A stretch of 64,000 nt of DNA from Qipengyuania_C sp046254955. GTDB lineage: Bacteria; Pseudomonadota; Alphaproteobacteria; Sphingomonadales; Sphingomonadaceae. The first letter of the stretch is position 1. Every line of letters starts with the position of its first letter. Under the pieces are notes generated by a model. The model had not been told where the DNA came from, ran no database searches, and worked only from the letters and a program-made list of their open reading frames with translations. Positions 8,817-16,386 of this stretch are shown in pieces. The stretch is from NCBI RefSeq assembly GCF_046254955.1, contig NZ_JBJXRG010000001.1, positions 1,674,001 to 1,738,000 on the forward strand. The letters are read 5' to 3'. The position numbers and the translations under genes were made by a program.

Positions 8817-9566
8817 CTAGTAAATCGCCTCGACAAAATAGAGGCCGTGGGGCGGGGCGTTGAGACCCAGCGCGTGTCGGTCGCGCGCTTCCAGCGCTTC
8901 GCCGATCTGCTTTTCGCTCCATGTCCCTTGCCCGACCAGCTTGAGACAACCGACCATTGAGCGCACCTGGTGATGCAGGAAGCTGCGCGCCTGGGCGTGG
9001 ATGTGGATTTCGTCACCCCATTCTTTTTTGGCCAGCTCGACATCGAGCCGGTCCAGCGTCTTGACCGGGTCTTTCGCCTGACAATGGGCCGACCGGAAAG
9101 TGGTAAAATCATGCCGCCCGACCAGCGCCTGCGCGGCGCGGTGCATCGCCTCCGCATCGAGGGGAGGGGCGACTTGCCACAAGCGGTTCTTCTCCAGCGT
9201 GAGTGGAGCGCGGCGATTGGCGATCTTGTAGACATATCGCCGTCCGGTGCAGGAAAAGCGTGCATGCCAATCCTCGCCGACTACCTCGCAAGCCAGCACC
9301 GCAATCGGATCGGGCCGGAGATGCGCGTTGAGTGCTTCCATCAGGCGGAATGGCTCGATCGCTTTCTCGATATCGACATGGCTGCGCATGGCGAGCGCAT
9401 GGACCCCGGTATCGGTTCGCCCGGCGGAGAAGAGCGCGGCCTCTTCGCCTGTCACCGCCCGCATCGCGTCCTCGATCGATTGCTGCACGCTCGGCCCGTG
9501 CGGCTGGCGCTGCAGCCCCATGAACGGCGTGCCGTCGAATTCGATCGTGAGTGCGAAACGGGTCAC
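8817..9566 (-). CDS. truA: tRNA pseudouridine(38-40) synthase
   Basis: Converts uridines 38-40 in the tRNA anticodon arm to pseudouridine. The 249-residue protein starts MTRFALTIEFDGTPFMGLQR and carries the catalytic segment SAGRTDTGVHA with Asp52, as well as FLHHQVRSMVG near the C-terminus, both diagnostic for TruA. Its ATG overlaps the fmt stop (ATGA), so the two genes are co-translated, the usual arrangement in alphaproteobacteria. Confidence 0.96.
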   Translation of the reverse strand: MTRFALTIEFDGTPFMGLQRQPHGPSVQQSIEDAMRAVTGEEAALFSAGRTDTGVHALAMRSHVDIEKAIEPFRLMEALNAHLRPDPIAVLACEVVGEDWHARFSCTGRRYVYKIANRRAPLTLEKNRLWQVAPPLDAEAMHRAAQALVGRHDFTTFRSAHCQAKDPVKTLDRLDVELAKKEWGDEIHIHAQARSFLHHQVRSMVGCLKLVGQGTWSEKQIGEALEARDRHALGLNAPPHGLYFVEAIY

Positions 9567-10471
9567 CCGAGCTGAGTCCCTTCCGCGACCGGCGAACCGC
9601 GCAGGAAGTCTGCGACATCCATTGCCGGTTTGCCCGCGCGCTGGACGCGGGTGGGGCGGATTGCGCCTGATCCGCAGGCGATGGTGAGCCGGTCATCGAG
9701 CGTCGTTCCGGGAGCGCCTTCTCCCGAGACGATCTCGGCTGCGAAGACTTTTACCCGTTCGCCGCCCAGTTCGAACCACGCGCCCGGCACAGGGGCAAAG
9801 GCACGCACCTGCCGCTCGACAAACTCCGCGTCCTTGGAAAAGTCGATCCGCGCTTCGGCCTTGTCGATCTTCTTCGCATAGCTCGCGCCCGCATGATCCT
9901 GTTCGATCGCCTGCAGCGCGGGCAGGTCGATCAGAGTGCCGACCATCAGCTGCGCGCCGATTTCGGCCAATTCCTCGGTTAGCTCGCCTGCGGTCTTGTC
10001 CTCGATCGGCGTGCGCGCAGTGGCGATCATCGGCCCGGTATCGAGCCCTGCTTCCATCTGCATGATGGTAATGCCGGTGACGGGATCTCCCGCAAGGATC
10101 GCGCGCTGGATCGGCGCCGCACCGCGCCAGGCCGGGAGCAGCGAAGCATGGACATTGAGGCAGCCGTACTTCGGCGCATCGAGGATAGGTTGCGGCAGGA
10201 TCAAGCCATAAGCGGCGACCACTGCGAGGTCCGCCTCCAGCGCGGCAAATTCCTCCTGCGCTTCGTCGTTCCTGAGCGACTTCGGCGTTCGCACTTCGAT
10301 CCCCAACCGCTGGGCCGCCTGGTGCACTGGGGTTTCGACCAGCTCGCGACCGCGCCGCCCGCCAGGGCGCGGCGGCTGCGTATAGACGCACACGACTTCG
10401 TGCGCGGCCTCGACCAGCGCTTTGAGCGTCGGCACCGCGAACCCGGGCGTTCCCATGAAGATTATGCGCAT
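9563..10471 (-). CDS. fmt: Methionyl-tRNA formyltransferase
   Basis: Formylates initiator Met-tRNA using 10-formyl-THF. The 302-residue protein begins MRIIFMGTPGFAVPTL and contains the catalytic region NVHASLLPAWRGAAPI and the downstream GDPVTGITIMQM. The C-terminal oligonucleotide-binding domain follows from about residue 205. An in-frame GTG at 10489 lies inside a dispersed repeat, so the ATG at 10471 is preferred. Downstream is the coupled truA. The peptide deformylase gene, its functional partner, lies about 1 kb away on the other strand beyond recR. Confidence 0.95.
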   Translation of the reverse strand: MRIIFMGTPGFAVPTLKALVEAAHEVVCVYTQPPRPGGRRGRELVETPVHQAAQRLGIEVRTPKSLRNDEAQEEFAALEADLAVVAAYGLILPQPILDAPKYGCLNVHASLLPAWRGAAPIQRAILAGDPVTGITIMQMEAGLDTGPMIATARTPIEDKTAGELTEELAEIGAQLMVGTLIDLPALQAIEQDHAGASYAKKIDKAEARIDFSKDAEFVERQVRAFAPVPGAWFELGGERVKVFAAEIVSGEGAPGTTLDDRLTIACGSGAIRPTRVQRAGKPAMDVADFLRGSPVAEGTQLG

Positions 10472-10481
10472 TGGAAGAAAA

Positions 10482-10591
10482 CCGTTCACCCTGAGCCTGT
10501 CGAAGCGTCGTCCTTACTTTTAGTGAGGGAAAAAGAAAGGGCAGGGGTTGGCCTTTGGCCCGCTCCGCGTCGACAAGCTCAGCCCGAACGG
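10482..10591. repeat. Inverted dispersed repeat between fmt and recR
   Basis: A 26-base arm at 10482-10507 (CCGTTCACCCTGAGC...) and its inverted copy at 10566-10591 agree at about 21 of 26 positions when aligned: CCGTTC, CTGAGC, TGTCGA and GCG are shared. A 58-base spacer lies between them. This core (CTGAGC-x-TGTCGA) is a motif I associate with dispersed intergenic repeats in sphingomonad genomes. It occupies the divergent gap between fmt and recR and may form a cruciform or bidirectional RNA hairpin. Confidence 0.65.
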
Positions 10592-10605
10592 TCTAAGGCA
10601 AGCAA

Positions 10606-11199
10606 ATGGCATCGCAAGAGATCGAAGTGCTGACATCCGCGCTGGCGCGGTTGCCCGGGCTTGGACCGCGCTCGGCGCGGCGCGCTGTGCTTTGGCTTGT
10701 GAAGCGCCGCGACAGCTCGCTCAGCCAGCTCGTCGAGGCGCTCGCAACGGTGCGCGATACGCTGGTCGAGTGCCAGACCTGCGGCAATGTCGATACGCGC
10801 GATCCTTGCGGTGTTTGCGCCGATACCAAGCGTGATCTCAAGTCGCTGTGCGTGGTCGAGGATGTCGCTGATCTGTGGGCGCTCGACCGTGCCAAGCTCT
10901 TTACCGGGCGCTATCATGTGCTGGGCGGCAAGCTTTCCGCGCTCGACGGCGTGCGGCCCGAAGACCTCAACATCGCTTCACTGCTTGCCCGCGTGGGCGA
11001 GGGCGGGATCGACGAAGTGGTGCTGGCAATGAACGCCACGCTCGAAGGGCAGACCACCGCGCATTACATCGCTGAGCGGTTGGAGGATTATCCGGTGCGC
11101 ATCACCCAGCTGGCGCACGGCCTGCCGGTGGGCGGCGAGCTGGACTACCTCGACGAGGGGACTTTGGCGCAGGCGTTACGCGCAAGGCGGCCTGTTTAG
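10606..11199 (+). CDS. recR: Recombination mediator RecR
   Basis: DNA repair protein that, with RecF/RecO, loads RecA on gapped DNA. The 197-residue length is standard. Features are a helix-hairpin-helix (LARLPGLGPRSARR), a zinc finger of the C-x2-C...C-x2-C type (CQTCGNV...CGVC) and a Toprim domain starting at LCVVEDVADLWAL. It is a lone gene between two repeat-bearing gaps; the usual partner dnaX or a YbaB gene is not seen in the window. Confidence 0.96.
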   Translation: MASQEIEVLTSALARLPGLGPRSARRAVLWLVKRRDSSLSQLVEALATVRDTLVECQTCGNVDTRDPCGVCADTKRDLKSLCVVEDVADLWALDRAKLFTGRYHVLGGKLSALDGVRPEDLNIASLLARVGEGGIDEVVLAMNATLEGQTTAHYIAERLEDYPVRITQLAHGLPVGGELDYLDEGTLAQALRARRPV

Positions 11200-11240
11200 T
11201 CGCGTCGTACGCGACTGACGATGTCAGTCGCTGCGCCCGG

Positions 11241-11316
11241 TTCCAGCCCGACTCCCCCTCCCAACCACCCAAACAGTATAGTGGCATGGGTGGTTGGGAG
11301 GGGGAGAGGGCTGGAA
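11241..11316. repeat. Large palindromic repeat, copy 1
   Basis: The left arm 11241-11270 and right arm 11288-11316 form a near-perfect stem of about 29 bp with one small bulge: CTCCCCCTCCCAACCACCC pairs with its exact complement, and TTCCAGCCC pairs with GGGCTGGAA. The loop is 17 bases. The same core and a similar right flank (GGGAAGC then CGGA) recur at 40473-40551. A separate small hairpin, CGACTGAC/GTCAGTCG, lies just upstream. The element follows recR and precedes def. Confidence 0.85.
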
Positions 11317-11406
11317 CAGCCGAGGGAAGCGCGGACGCGTTTTCCGCATCGAAACAAAGACTCTCACGATTGAAACGTCGCGCGTAGAATACTATCTACT
11401 CCCCCC

Positions 11407-11976
11407 ATGGCTATACGCGAAATTCTCGAAGTGCCGGATCCCCGGCTAAAGACCGTGTCCGAACCGGTTTCCGATGACGAGTTCAACGATGAGCTGAGGA
11501 CGCTGGTCGATGACATGTTCGAAACCATGTACGCCGCGCATGGCATTGGCCTTGCCGCGATCCAGGTCGGTGTGCCCAAGCGCATCCTGGTGATCGATTT
11601 GCAGCCGGAAGACCGGGATGCCGAGCCCGAGCCGTGCGATCATGACGGCCATGAGCACGTGCATTATCCGCTCAAGAAAGAGCCGCGCATCTTCATCAAT
11701 CCGGAGATTCTCGATCCGGCAGAAGACCTCGCGACCTATTCGGAGGGCTGCCTGTCGGTCCCTGAGATCTACGCCGATGTCGATCGTCCGGCGACCTGCC
11801 GCGTGCGCTGGAAAGACCTGGATGGGGAGACTCATGAGGAGGACATGGAAGGCCTCATGGCCACCTGCATCCAGCACGAGATGGACCACCTCGAAGGTAT
11901 CCTGTTTATCGACCACCTGAGCCGGCTTAAGCGGCAAATGGCGCTCAAGAAATTGCAGAAACTTCGCGCGGCCTAG
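11407..11976 (+). CDS. def: Peptide deformylase
   Basis: Metalloenzyme that removes the formyl group from nascent proteins. All three family motifs are present in the 189 residues: GIGLAAIQVG (motif 1), EGCLSVPE (motif 2, Cys metal ligand) and HEMDHLEG (motif 3, two His ligands and catalytic Glu). Between motifs 1 and 2 there is an insertion rich in Asp, Glu and His, around residues 65-85. Its stop overlaps the convergent DUF1232 gene by 4 bases. Confidence 0.95.
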   Translation: MAIREILEVPDPRLKTVSEPVSDDEFNDELRTLVDDMFETMYAAHGIGLAAIQVGVPKRILVIDLQPEDRDAEPEPCDHDGHEHVHYPLKKEPRIFINPEILDPAEDLATYSEGCLSVPEIYADVDRPATCRVRWKDLDGETHEEDMEGLMATCIQHEMDHLEGILFIDHLSRLKRQMALKKLQKLRAA

Positions 11977-12257
11977 CGCTTGGCGCTCGCTTCGGCGCGA
12001 AACTCTTCCATCAAGTCTTCCGGTATCAACCGCCGCGCCAGCCATAGTCCGGCGGGCACAAGGATGAGGTCGTCAAGTTGGCCCAGCACCGGAATGAAAT
12101 CCGGGATCAGGTCGATCGGCGACAGGGCATAGGCAATCGAGCCTGCCGCCAGCCATTTGGCGGCGCGCGGCGTACGCGGATCGCGCGCAGCCAAAGTGAG
12201 GGCGGATGCTTCGAGCCGCAATTCGGCAGACCATTGGCGCAGCCGCCCCCGAGTCAT
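11973..12257 (-). CDS. DUF1232 (YkvA-like) small membrane-associated protein
   Basis: A 94-residue protein with the DUF1232 signature: hydrophobic AAKWLAAGSIAYALSP, then IDLIPDFIPVLGQLDDL, then a second hydrophobic stretch. The family is found across bacteria, is thought to be membrane associated and has no known reaction. It ends convergently with def (4-base overlap) and lies 4 bases after the copper-storage-like gene on the same strand, so the two could be co-transcribed. Confidence 0.85.
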   Translation of the reverse strand: MTRGRLRQWSAELRLEASALTLAARDPRTPRAAKWLAAGSIAYALSPIDLIPDFIPVLGQLDDLILVPAGLWLARRLIPEDLMEEFRAEASAKR

Positions 12258-12261
12258 GATC

Positions 12262-12660
12262 TCAAGCAGCTTCCAACATTGTATCGCGCGCCTTCACACA
12301 ATCTTCGAAGCACTCGCGGCACATCTGCTCGCAGCGCTTGCAGTGCGCGTTGTCGTGCTTGGCGCACTCTTCCGCGCAGACCTTGCAGGCGATGATGCAG
12401 GCTTCGAGCAGCGACTTGATTACCGTGACATTGCCTCCGGTGCGGCGGCTGGCGATGCGGGTGAAGGCGGTGCAGATATCTGAGCAGTCCATGCATTTGC
12501 GTACGCAGTCCGACATGTCCATCGGCTCGGCGCTGCAGGCATCGGCGCAGCTGTTGCAGATCGCCGCGCAATACATCGCGTGGCGGATCGCTTCGCCCAG
12601 TTCCACGGTATAGTCCGCACCAACCTGGGGATGTTCCTTGATCATCTCTTTGATCGACAT
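12262..12660 (-). CDS. Cys-rich four-helix copper-binding protein (Csp3/DUF326-like)
   Basis: The 132-residue protein holds 17 cysteines, nearly all in CxxxC or CxxC steps along predicted helices (CAAICNSCADAC, CVRKCMDCSDIC, CIIACKVCAEEC, CKRCEQMC). This is the pattern of copper storage proteins, in which a four-helix bundle is lined with thiols that bind many Cu(I) ions. No signal peptide is present, so the cytosolic Csp3 type is most likely, with a role in storing or buffering copper. A strong AAGGAG Shine-Dalgarno precedes the ATG. No copper exporter or CueR-type regulator is adjacent. Confidence 0.85.
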   Translation of the reverse strand: MSIKEMIKEHPQVGADYTVELGEAIRHAMYCAAICNSCADACSAEPMDMSDCVRKCMDCSDICTAFTRIASRRTGGNVTVIKSLLEACIIACKVCAEECAKHDNAHCKRCEQMCRECFEDCVKARDTMLEAA

Positions 12661-13039
12661 AGGCTTTTTCTCCTTCTGGAGACTTCAGCGTATGAGAGTG
12701 GGGATTGTTCCTAAGGGTGCTTGGGCGGCGTGTCATTGCCCGATCCCCAGTATCCACAAGGTGATGAGAACGCCTCGGTTGGAGAATCAGTGACGATGTG
12801 GCACGTTTTTACTCCGTTCTACCTGAGTCGGAGGTGCTTTACGATTGCCTGAAACGCCGCGAGGGCGAATAAACTCAAAACTGCTGGCGTGTCGCTCACA
12901 TGCGCGAACGAACCGACGAGAGTAAGGCCTTGCCTGTCAGAATGCCCGAAAGAAGGCAGAGACATAGCGGGTCCGAAACCGTAGATCTTCGTTTCAAAGC
13001 TTCACTGACGGCCGCCACGTAAAATCCAACAGCAAGCAC
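12661..13039. other. Gene-poor intergenic stretch
   Basis: About 380 bases between the divergent copper-storage-like gene and the small gene at 13052. I see no convincing coding frame, tRNA or strong terminator here. It should hold the promoters of both flanking genes, but no clear -35/-10 pair or metal-regulator dyad was recognised. Confidence 0.5.
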
Positions 13040-13051
13040 ATGGAGACAGAT

Positions 13052-13210
13052 ATGTTCTGTCCACCTCACGTGCTGCGCTGGATCGATGAACTCTGCTACT
13101 GGGTCTTGTTGTCTTCAGACGGCGTGACCTGTTTGTGCCAGTCGCTGGTCGGTTTCCCGACCGCCGAAGAAGCAGAGGCTAACTTTCAATGGTGGTACGC
13201 CACCAAATGA
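13052..13210 (+). CDS. Small hypothetical protein upstream of rmuC
   Basis: A 52-residue frame from ATG 13052 to TGA 13208-13210, beginning MFCPPHVLRWIDELCYW and ending NFQWWYATK. A GGAG at 13042-13045 sits 6 bases before this ATG, a good Shine-Dalgarno. An in-frame ATG at 13040 would add 4 residues but removes the spacing. Codon choice is ordinary for the neighbourhood, and the product is rich in Trp and Cys. I do not recognise the family. A 9-bp hairpin separates it from rmuC, 57 bases downstream, so it may be a leader gene of that transcript. Confidence 0.5.
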   Translation: MFCPPHVLRWIDELCYWVLLSSDGVTCLCQSLVGFPTAEEAEANFQWWYATK

Positions 13211-13221
13211 TTCAGCCGCAG

Positions 13222-13245
13222 GGTGGCGGGTGTAGTCCCGCCACC
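13222..13245 (+). promoter_or_regulatory. Strong hairpin between small gene and rmuC
   Basis: GGTGGCGGG (13222-13230) pairs perfectly with CCCGCCACC (13237-13245) around TGTAGT. No T-run follows, so it is not a classic terminator. It ends about 12 bases before the rmuC Shine-Dalgarno and could act as an RNA stability or attenuation element. Confidence 0.5.
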
Positions 13246-13266
13246 ACAGCGGTTCGGAGAAAGATT

Positions 13267-14610
13267 ATGGACAGTCAGTTGCTGCCAATGGTCGCCCTGG
13301 TCCTGGGGCTTTGCCTAGGTGGAGGGGCGACGTGGTTTTTCGCCGCTCGAAGAATTGGTGAGCTTGAGTTGCGCCTCGCCGGTGCGGAAGATTTCGCTGA
13401 CGAGAAGGAGGACGAATTCAAGACCGCGATTGCCGAATTGGGCGATGCCCGGATCGAGCTTGCCACGCTCAAGGCCAATGCCGCCAATTTCGACAAGCAG
13501 ATCGAGCAGATGCGCGAGGCGCGCGAGGAAATGCTCGCCCAATTCAAGGCGGTCGGTGGCGAAGTTCTCTCGCGCAGCCAGGAAGAGTTCCTCAAGCGCG
13601 CCGAAGAGCGCTTCAAGCAATCCGAAGATGCGGGCGAGGCCAAAATCAAGGCACTGCTCACTCCCGTCGGTGAGAAACTGGCGAAATACGAGAAGCAGGT
13701 TGCTGATCTTGAAGAGAAGCGCACCGATGCCTTCGGCCAGCTCGCCGGGCTGATCCAGTCGATGCGCGACGGACAGGAAGAAGTGCGGCGCGAAGCGCAG
13801 CGGCTGGGCAACTCGCTTACAAATGCGCCCAAGGCGCGCGGGCGCTGGGGCGAGCGGGCGCTGCAGAACGTGCTCGAACAATGTGGTCTGGCACAGCACA
13901 CCGATTTCGTGATGGAGCATTCGGTTGAGACCGAGGAGGGCCGATTGCGTCCCGACGCAATCATCAACGTGCCGGGCCAAAAGAAGCTCGTGATCGATTC
14001 CAAGGTTTCGTTGAACGCCTATCAAGCCGCCTTCGAGGCGGATGACGACGACACGCGCAAGCGCGAGCTGGAAGCGCACGCCAAATCCATGCGCAACCAC
14101 GTCCAGACCTTGAGCGCGAAAAGCTACCAGAGCCAGTTCGAAGAAGCGCCCGATTACGTCATCATGTTCATTCCTGGCGAGCATTTTGTCACTGCCGCCT
14201 TGGACGCCGATCCTCAGCTATGGGACTTTGCTTTTGAACGCCGGGTATTGCTCGCCACTCCTACCAACCTCGTCGCCATCGCGCGTACGGTGGCGCAAGT
14301 CTGGCGGCAGGATGGCCTTGCGCGCGAGGCACAGGAGATCGGCCGCATGGGTGCGGAACTGTACGAGCGTCTGGCGACTGCGGCCGAACACCTCAAGCGC
14401 GTCGGCGGCGGTCTCGAAAGCGCGGTCAACAATTACAACAAGTTCGTCGGCAGTTTTGAACGCAACGTTCTCTCGTCAGGCAAGCGGCTGGCGGAGAAGG
14501 GAATCGAAATCGGCAAGCGAGAGATCGAGGATGTCCCGCTGGTCGAAGGCGCGCCGCGCTACACTTCCGAAGACCTGCTGATCGAAAAGGGCGAAGAAGC
14601 AGCGGAGTAG
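13267..14610 (+). CDS. rmuC: DNA recombination protein RmuC
   Basis: Membrane-anchored predicted nuclease that limits inversion at short repeats. The 447-residue protein has an N-terminal transmembrane helix (residues 6-28), a long coiled coil (about 30-190) and the RmuC PD-(D/E)xK-like core. Family segments seen are ARGRWGERALQNVLE, RLRPDAIINVPG, KLVIDSKVSLNAY, VIMFIPGEHF and LATPTNLVAIARTV. The ATG at 13267 with GGAGA just upstream is chosen. A perfect palindrome follows the gene. Confidence 0.94.
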   Translation: MDSQLLPMVALVLGLCLGGGATWFFAARRIGELELRLAGAEDFADEKEDEFKTAIAELGDARIELATLKANAANFDKQIEQMREAREEMLAQFKAVGGEVLSRSQEEFLKRAEERFKQSEDAGEAKIKALLTPVGEKLAKYEKQVADLEEKRTDAFGQLAGLIQSMRDGQEEVRREAQRLGNSLTNAPKARGRWGERALQNVLEQCGLAQHTDFVMEHSVETEEGRLRPDAIINVPGQKKLVIDSKVSLNAYQAAFEADDDDTRKRELEAHAKSMRNHVQTLSAKSYQSQFEEAPDYVIMFIPGEHFVTAALDADPQLWDFAFERRVLLATPTNLVAIARTVAQVWRQDGLAREAQEIGRMGAELYERLATAAEHLKRVGGGLESAVNNYNKFVGSFERNVLSSGKRLAEKGIEIGKREIEDVPLVEGAPRYTSEDLLIEKGEEAAE

Positions 14611-14629
14611 GCGGCTGCTTGCGCGCGCT

Positions 14630-14646
14630 CTTGCGGTCACCGCAAG
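14630..14646. terminator. Perfect short palindrome after rmuC
   Basis: CTTGCGGT-C-ACCGCAAG is an 8-bp perfect inverted repeat with a single central base, flanked by GCGC on both sides. It begins 20 bases after the rmuC stop. It lacks a T-run; it may still act as a transcript 3' end or be a binding site. Confidence 0.35.
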
Positions 14647-14743
14647 GCGCCGCTAGCCACATGGCCCGTTCAAAGAAGGATCGGAACGATGATCATCTAG
14701 TCTCGCAGACCAGACCAAATACATAATTCTTGCGAGGCGCATC

Positions 14744-15274
14744 ATGCATCCGATTATCTACGACGTTGCCGTGTCGATCGACGGCTATATCTCCGGCCCC
14801 GATGGGGACATCTCTTCTTTTCCTCAGGAAGGCCCGGTAGTCGATGACTATCTCGAACGGCTGGCAGGTTACTCCACTGCAATCATGGGCAAAGCGACTT
14901 ATGAATTCGGCTATCGCTTCGGGATGAAGCCCGGCGAGAACCCCTATCCGCATATGCGGACCATCGTCTTCTCCGAGACATTAGAGTTGGGCGGTATCAG
15001 CGATGTCGAAGCCCGCGGCTATGCCGACGGCGAGGCCGTGGCAAGAATCAGGGACGAAGCGAATGGGCCGGTCTATCTGGTGGGTGGCGGGGCGTTTGCA
15101 GCCTCATTGCTCGGCTTTGGGTTGATTGACCGGCTACGGTTGAAGCGTGCGCCGATTGTCCTGGGAGGCGGCACCCGAATGCTTGAGCATGCGGTGAGCC
15201 CTGCGGAACTCTCGCACATCGAAACCCGCGAGTATCCGGGCGGGTACGTTTTTCAGGAATTTGCAATTGGCTAG
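14744..15274 (+). CDS. Dihydrofolate reductase-fold protein (RibD C-terminal family)
   Basis: A 176-residue protein of the RibD-C/DHFR-like family, which reduces nitrogen heterocycles with NADPH in known members. It begins IIYDVAVSIDGYISGPDGD, contains MGKATYEFG and the nucleotide-binding VYLVGGGAFAASLL, then VLGGGTRML. Stand-alone members of this length are common in soil and marine bacteria and mostly have no assigned substrate. No riboflavin or folate genes are adjacent. The start has no strong Shine-Dalgarno. Confidence 0.82.
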   Translation: MHPIIYDVAVSIDGYISGPDGDISSFPQEGPVVDDYLERLAGYSTAIMGKATYEFGYRFGMKPGENPYPHMRTIVFSETLELGGISDVEARGYADGEAVARIRDEANGPVYLVGGGAFAASLLGFGLIDRLRLKRAPIVLGGGTRMLEHAVSPAELSHIETREYPGGYVFQEFAIG

Positions 15275-15286
15275 GGTGCCAGATAT

Positions 15287-16108
15287 CTAATCGAAACTCG
15301 CCAGCACTTCGTACGCCAGCACCGCGCCAGCCATTGCCGCATTGAGCGAATCTGCGCGGCCCTTCATCGGCATGGTAACGCGCAAGTCGCAGGCGGCCTC
15401 ATAGTCTTCCGGCAGGCCTTGCGATTCGTTGCCGACGAGGAGGAAACAGGGCGCCTGATAGGGCGCGCCGCGATAGGGCACCGCATCGCGCAACGATGCC
15501 GCGACGAGTTGGCCCGGGGCACCGTTCTTTCCGGAACGGAGCCAAGGCAGGAATTCGTCCCATCGGGCCTTGGCGAGTTTCTGCGTGAAAATCGCGCCCA
15601 TGCTCGCCCGCACGGCTTCAACCGAAAAAGGGTCGGCACAATCGTCGATCAGGATCAGTCCGCCGGCCCCGACAGCATCGCCGGTGCGCAGCATGGTCCC
15701 GAGATTTCCGGGATCGCGCAAGTCCTGCGCCACCAGCCAGATATAGGCTGAGCTGCGGTCGATCGTATCCAGCGAAGTGTCGAACTCCGCAAATACCCCC
15801 GCAACTGCTTGCGGATTGGACTTACCTGTAATCTTGGCCAGGATGTCTGGCGAGGTCTCGATGACATCTGCGCCCGTCTGCCCTAGGTCTATCTCAAGCT
15901 TTTCGAGCAGTGGATGCGGTTCGCGCGCGGTTGAAAGAATAAGTATTTCAGGAAGATAACCGCTCTCGCGCGCGTCAGTCAGGAGCCGTAATCCTTCAAC
16001 CAGGAATTTTGCCGAGGTCTTGCGATGCTTTTTCTCGCGCAGGCTGCGAATGAACTTGACGGTAGGGTTGGAAAAGCCGGTAATCTCTCGGCGTGGTGCC
16101 GACGTCAT
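15287..16108 (-). CDS. TrmH/SpoU-family RNA 2'-O-methyltransferase
   Basis: A 272-residue SAM-dependent RNA methyltransferase of the SPOUT class. An N-terminal substrate-binding domain (KFLVEGLRLLTDA) is followed by the knotted catalytic domain with motif 1 LVAQDLRDPGNLGTMLRT, motif 2 LLVGNESQGLP and motif 3 MPMKGRADSLNAAMAGAVLAY. The target, rRNA or tRNA, cannot be read. I place the start at ATG 16108 because it overlaps the HPr stop (ATGA); an in-frame start at 16144 would extend into HPr. The overlap makes it the last gene of the PTS cluster. Confidence 0.9.
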   Translation of the reverse strand: MTSAPRREITGFSNPTVKFIRSLREKKHRKTSAKFLVEGLRLLTDARESGYLPEILILSTAREPHPLLEKLEIDLGQTGADVIETSPDILAKITGKSNPQAVAGVFAEFDTSLDTIDRSSAYIWLVAQDLRDPGNLGTMLRTGDAVGAGGLILIDDCADPFSVEAVRASMGAIFTQKLAKARWDEFLPWLRSGKNGAPGQLVAASLRDAVPYRGAPYQAPCFLLVGNESQGLPEDYEAACDLRVTMPMKGRADSLNAAMAGAVLAYEVLASFD

Positions 16109-16386
16109 TTCTCTTCGCCGAAGCCGTCTTCTACCATGCTGCACAATTCCTCGAGGATGGTGTCTTGGTCTTCACCTTCGACGATGATCTCGACTATATC
16201 GCCCTTCGCGGCGCCCAGCATCATCAGTCCGAGAATCGATCCGCCGACCGCTTCATTGCCGCCTTTGGCAACCTTGACCGAGACGCTGTCATCAAGCTCG
16301 GCCACGGCTCCGACAAACTTGGCGCTCGCCCGCGCATGCAGGCCGCGCTGGTTGACGATGGTGACTTCGCGCCGCGCTGCGCTCAC
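16105..16386 (-). CDS. Phosphocarrier protein HPr (PTS)
   Basis: A 93-residue HPr. The phospho-accepting His17 sits in GLHARASAKF, and the regulatory serine targeted by HPr kinase is Ser50 in VGGSILGLMMLGA. It passes phosphate from enzyme I to EIIA. No sugar permease is present in the window, so this is a regulatory PTS as in other alphaproteobacteria. Start and stop overlap both neighbours (EIIA upstream, RNA methyltransferase downstream). Confidence 0.94.
   Translation of the reverse strand: MSAARREVTIVNQRGLHARASAKFVGAVAELDDSVSVKVAKGGNEAVGGSILGLMMLGAAKGDIVEIIVEGEDQDTILEELCSMVEDGFGEEK

Noticed and set aside
10471..10489. GTG 10489 as the fmt start
   Set aside because: It lies inside a dispersed repeat and adds residues not found in family members; ATG 10471 gives the standard N-terminus.
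11241..11316. Palindrome copy 1 as a simple terminator
   Set aside because: No T-run follows on either strand, and the same core recurs elsewhere with its flanks, so it is better called a dispersed repeat.
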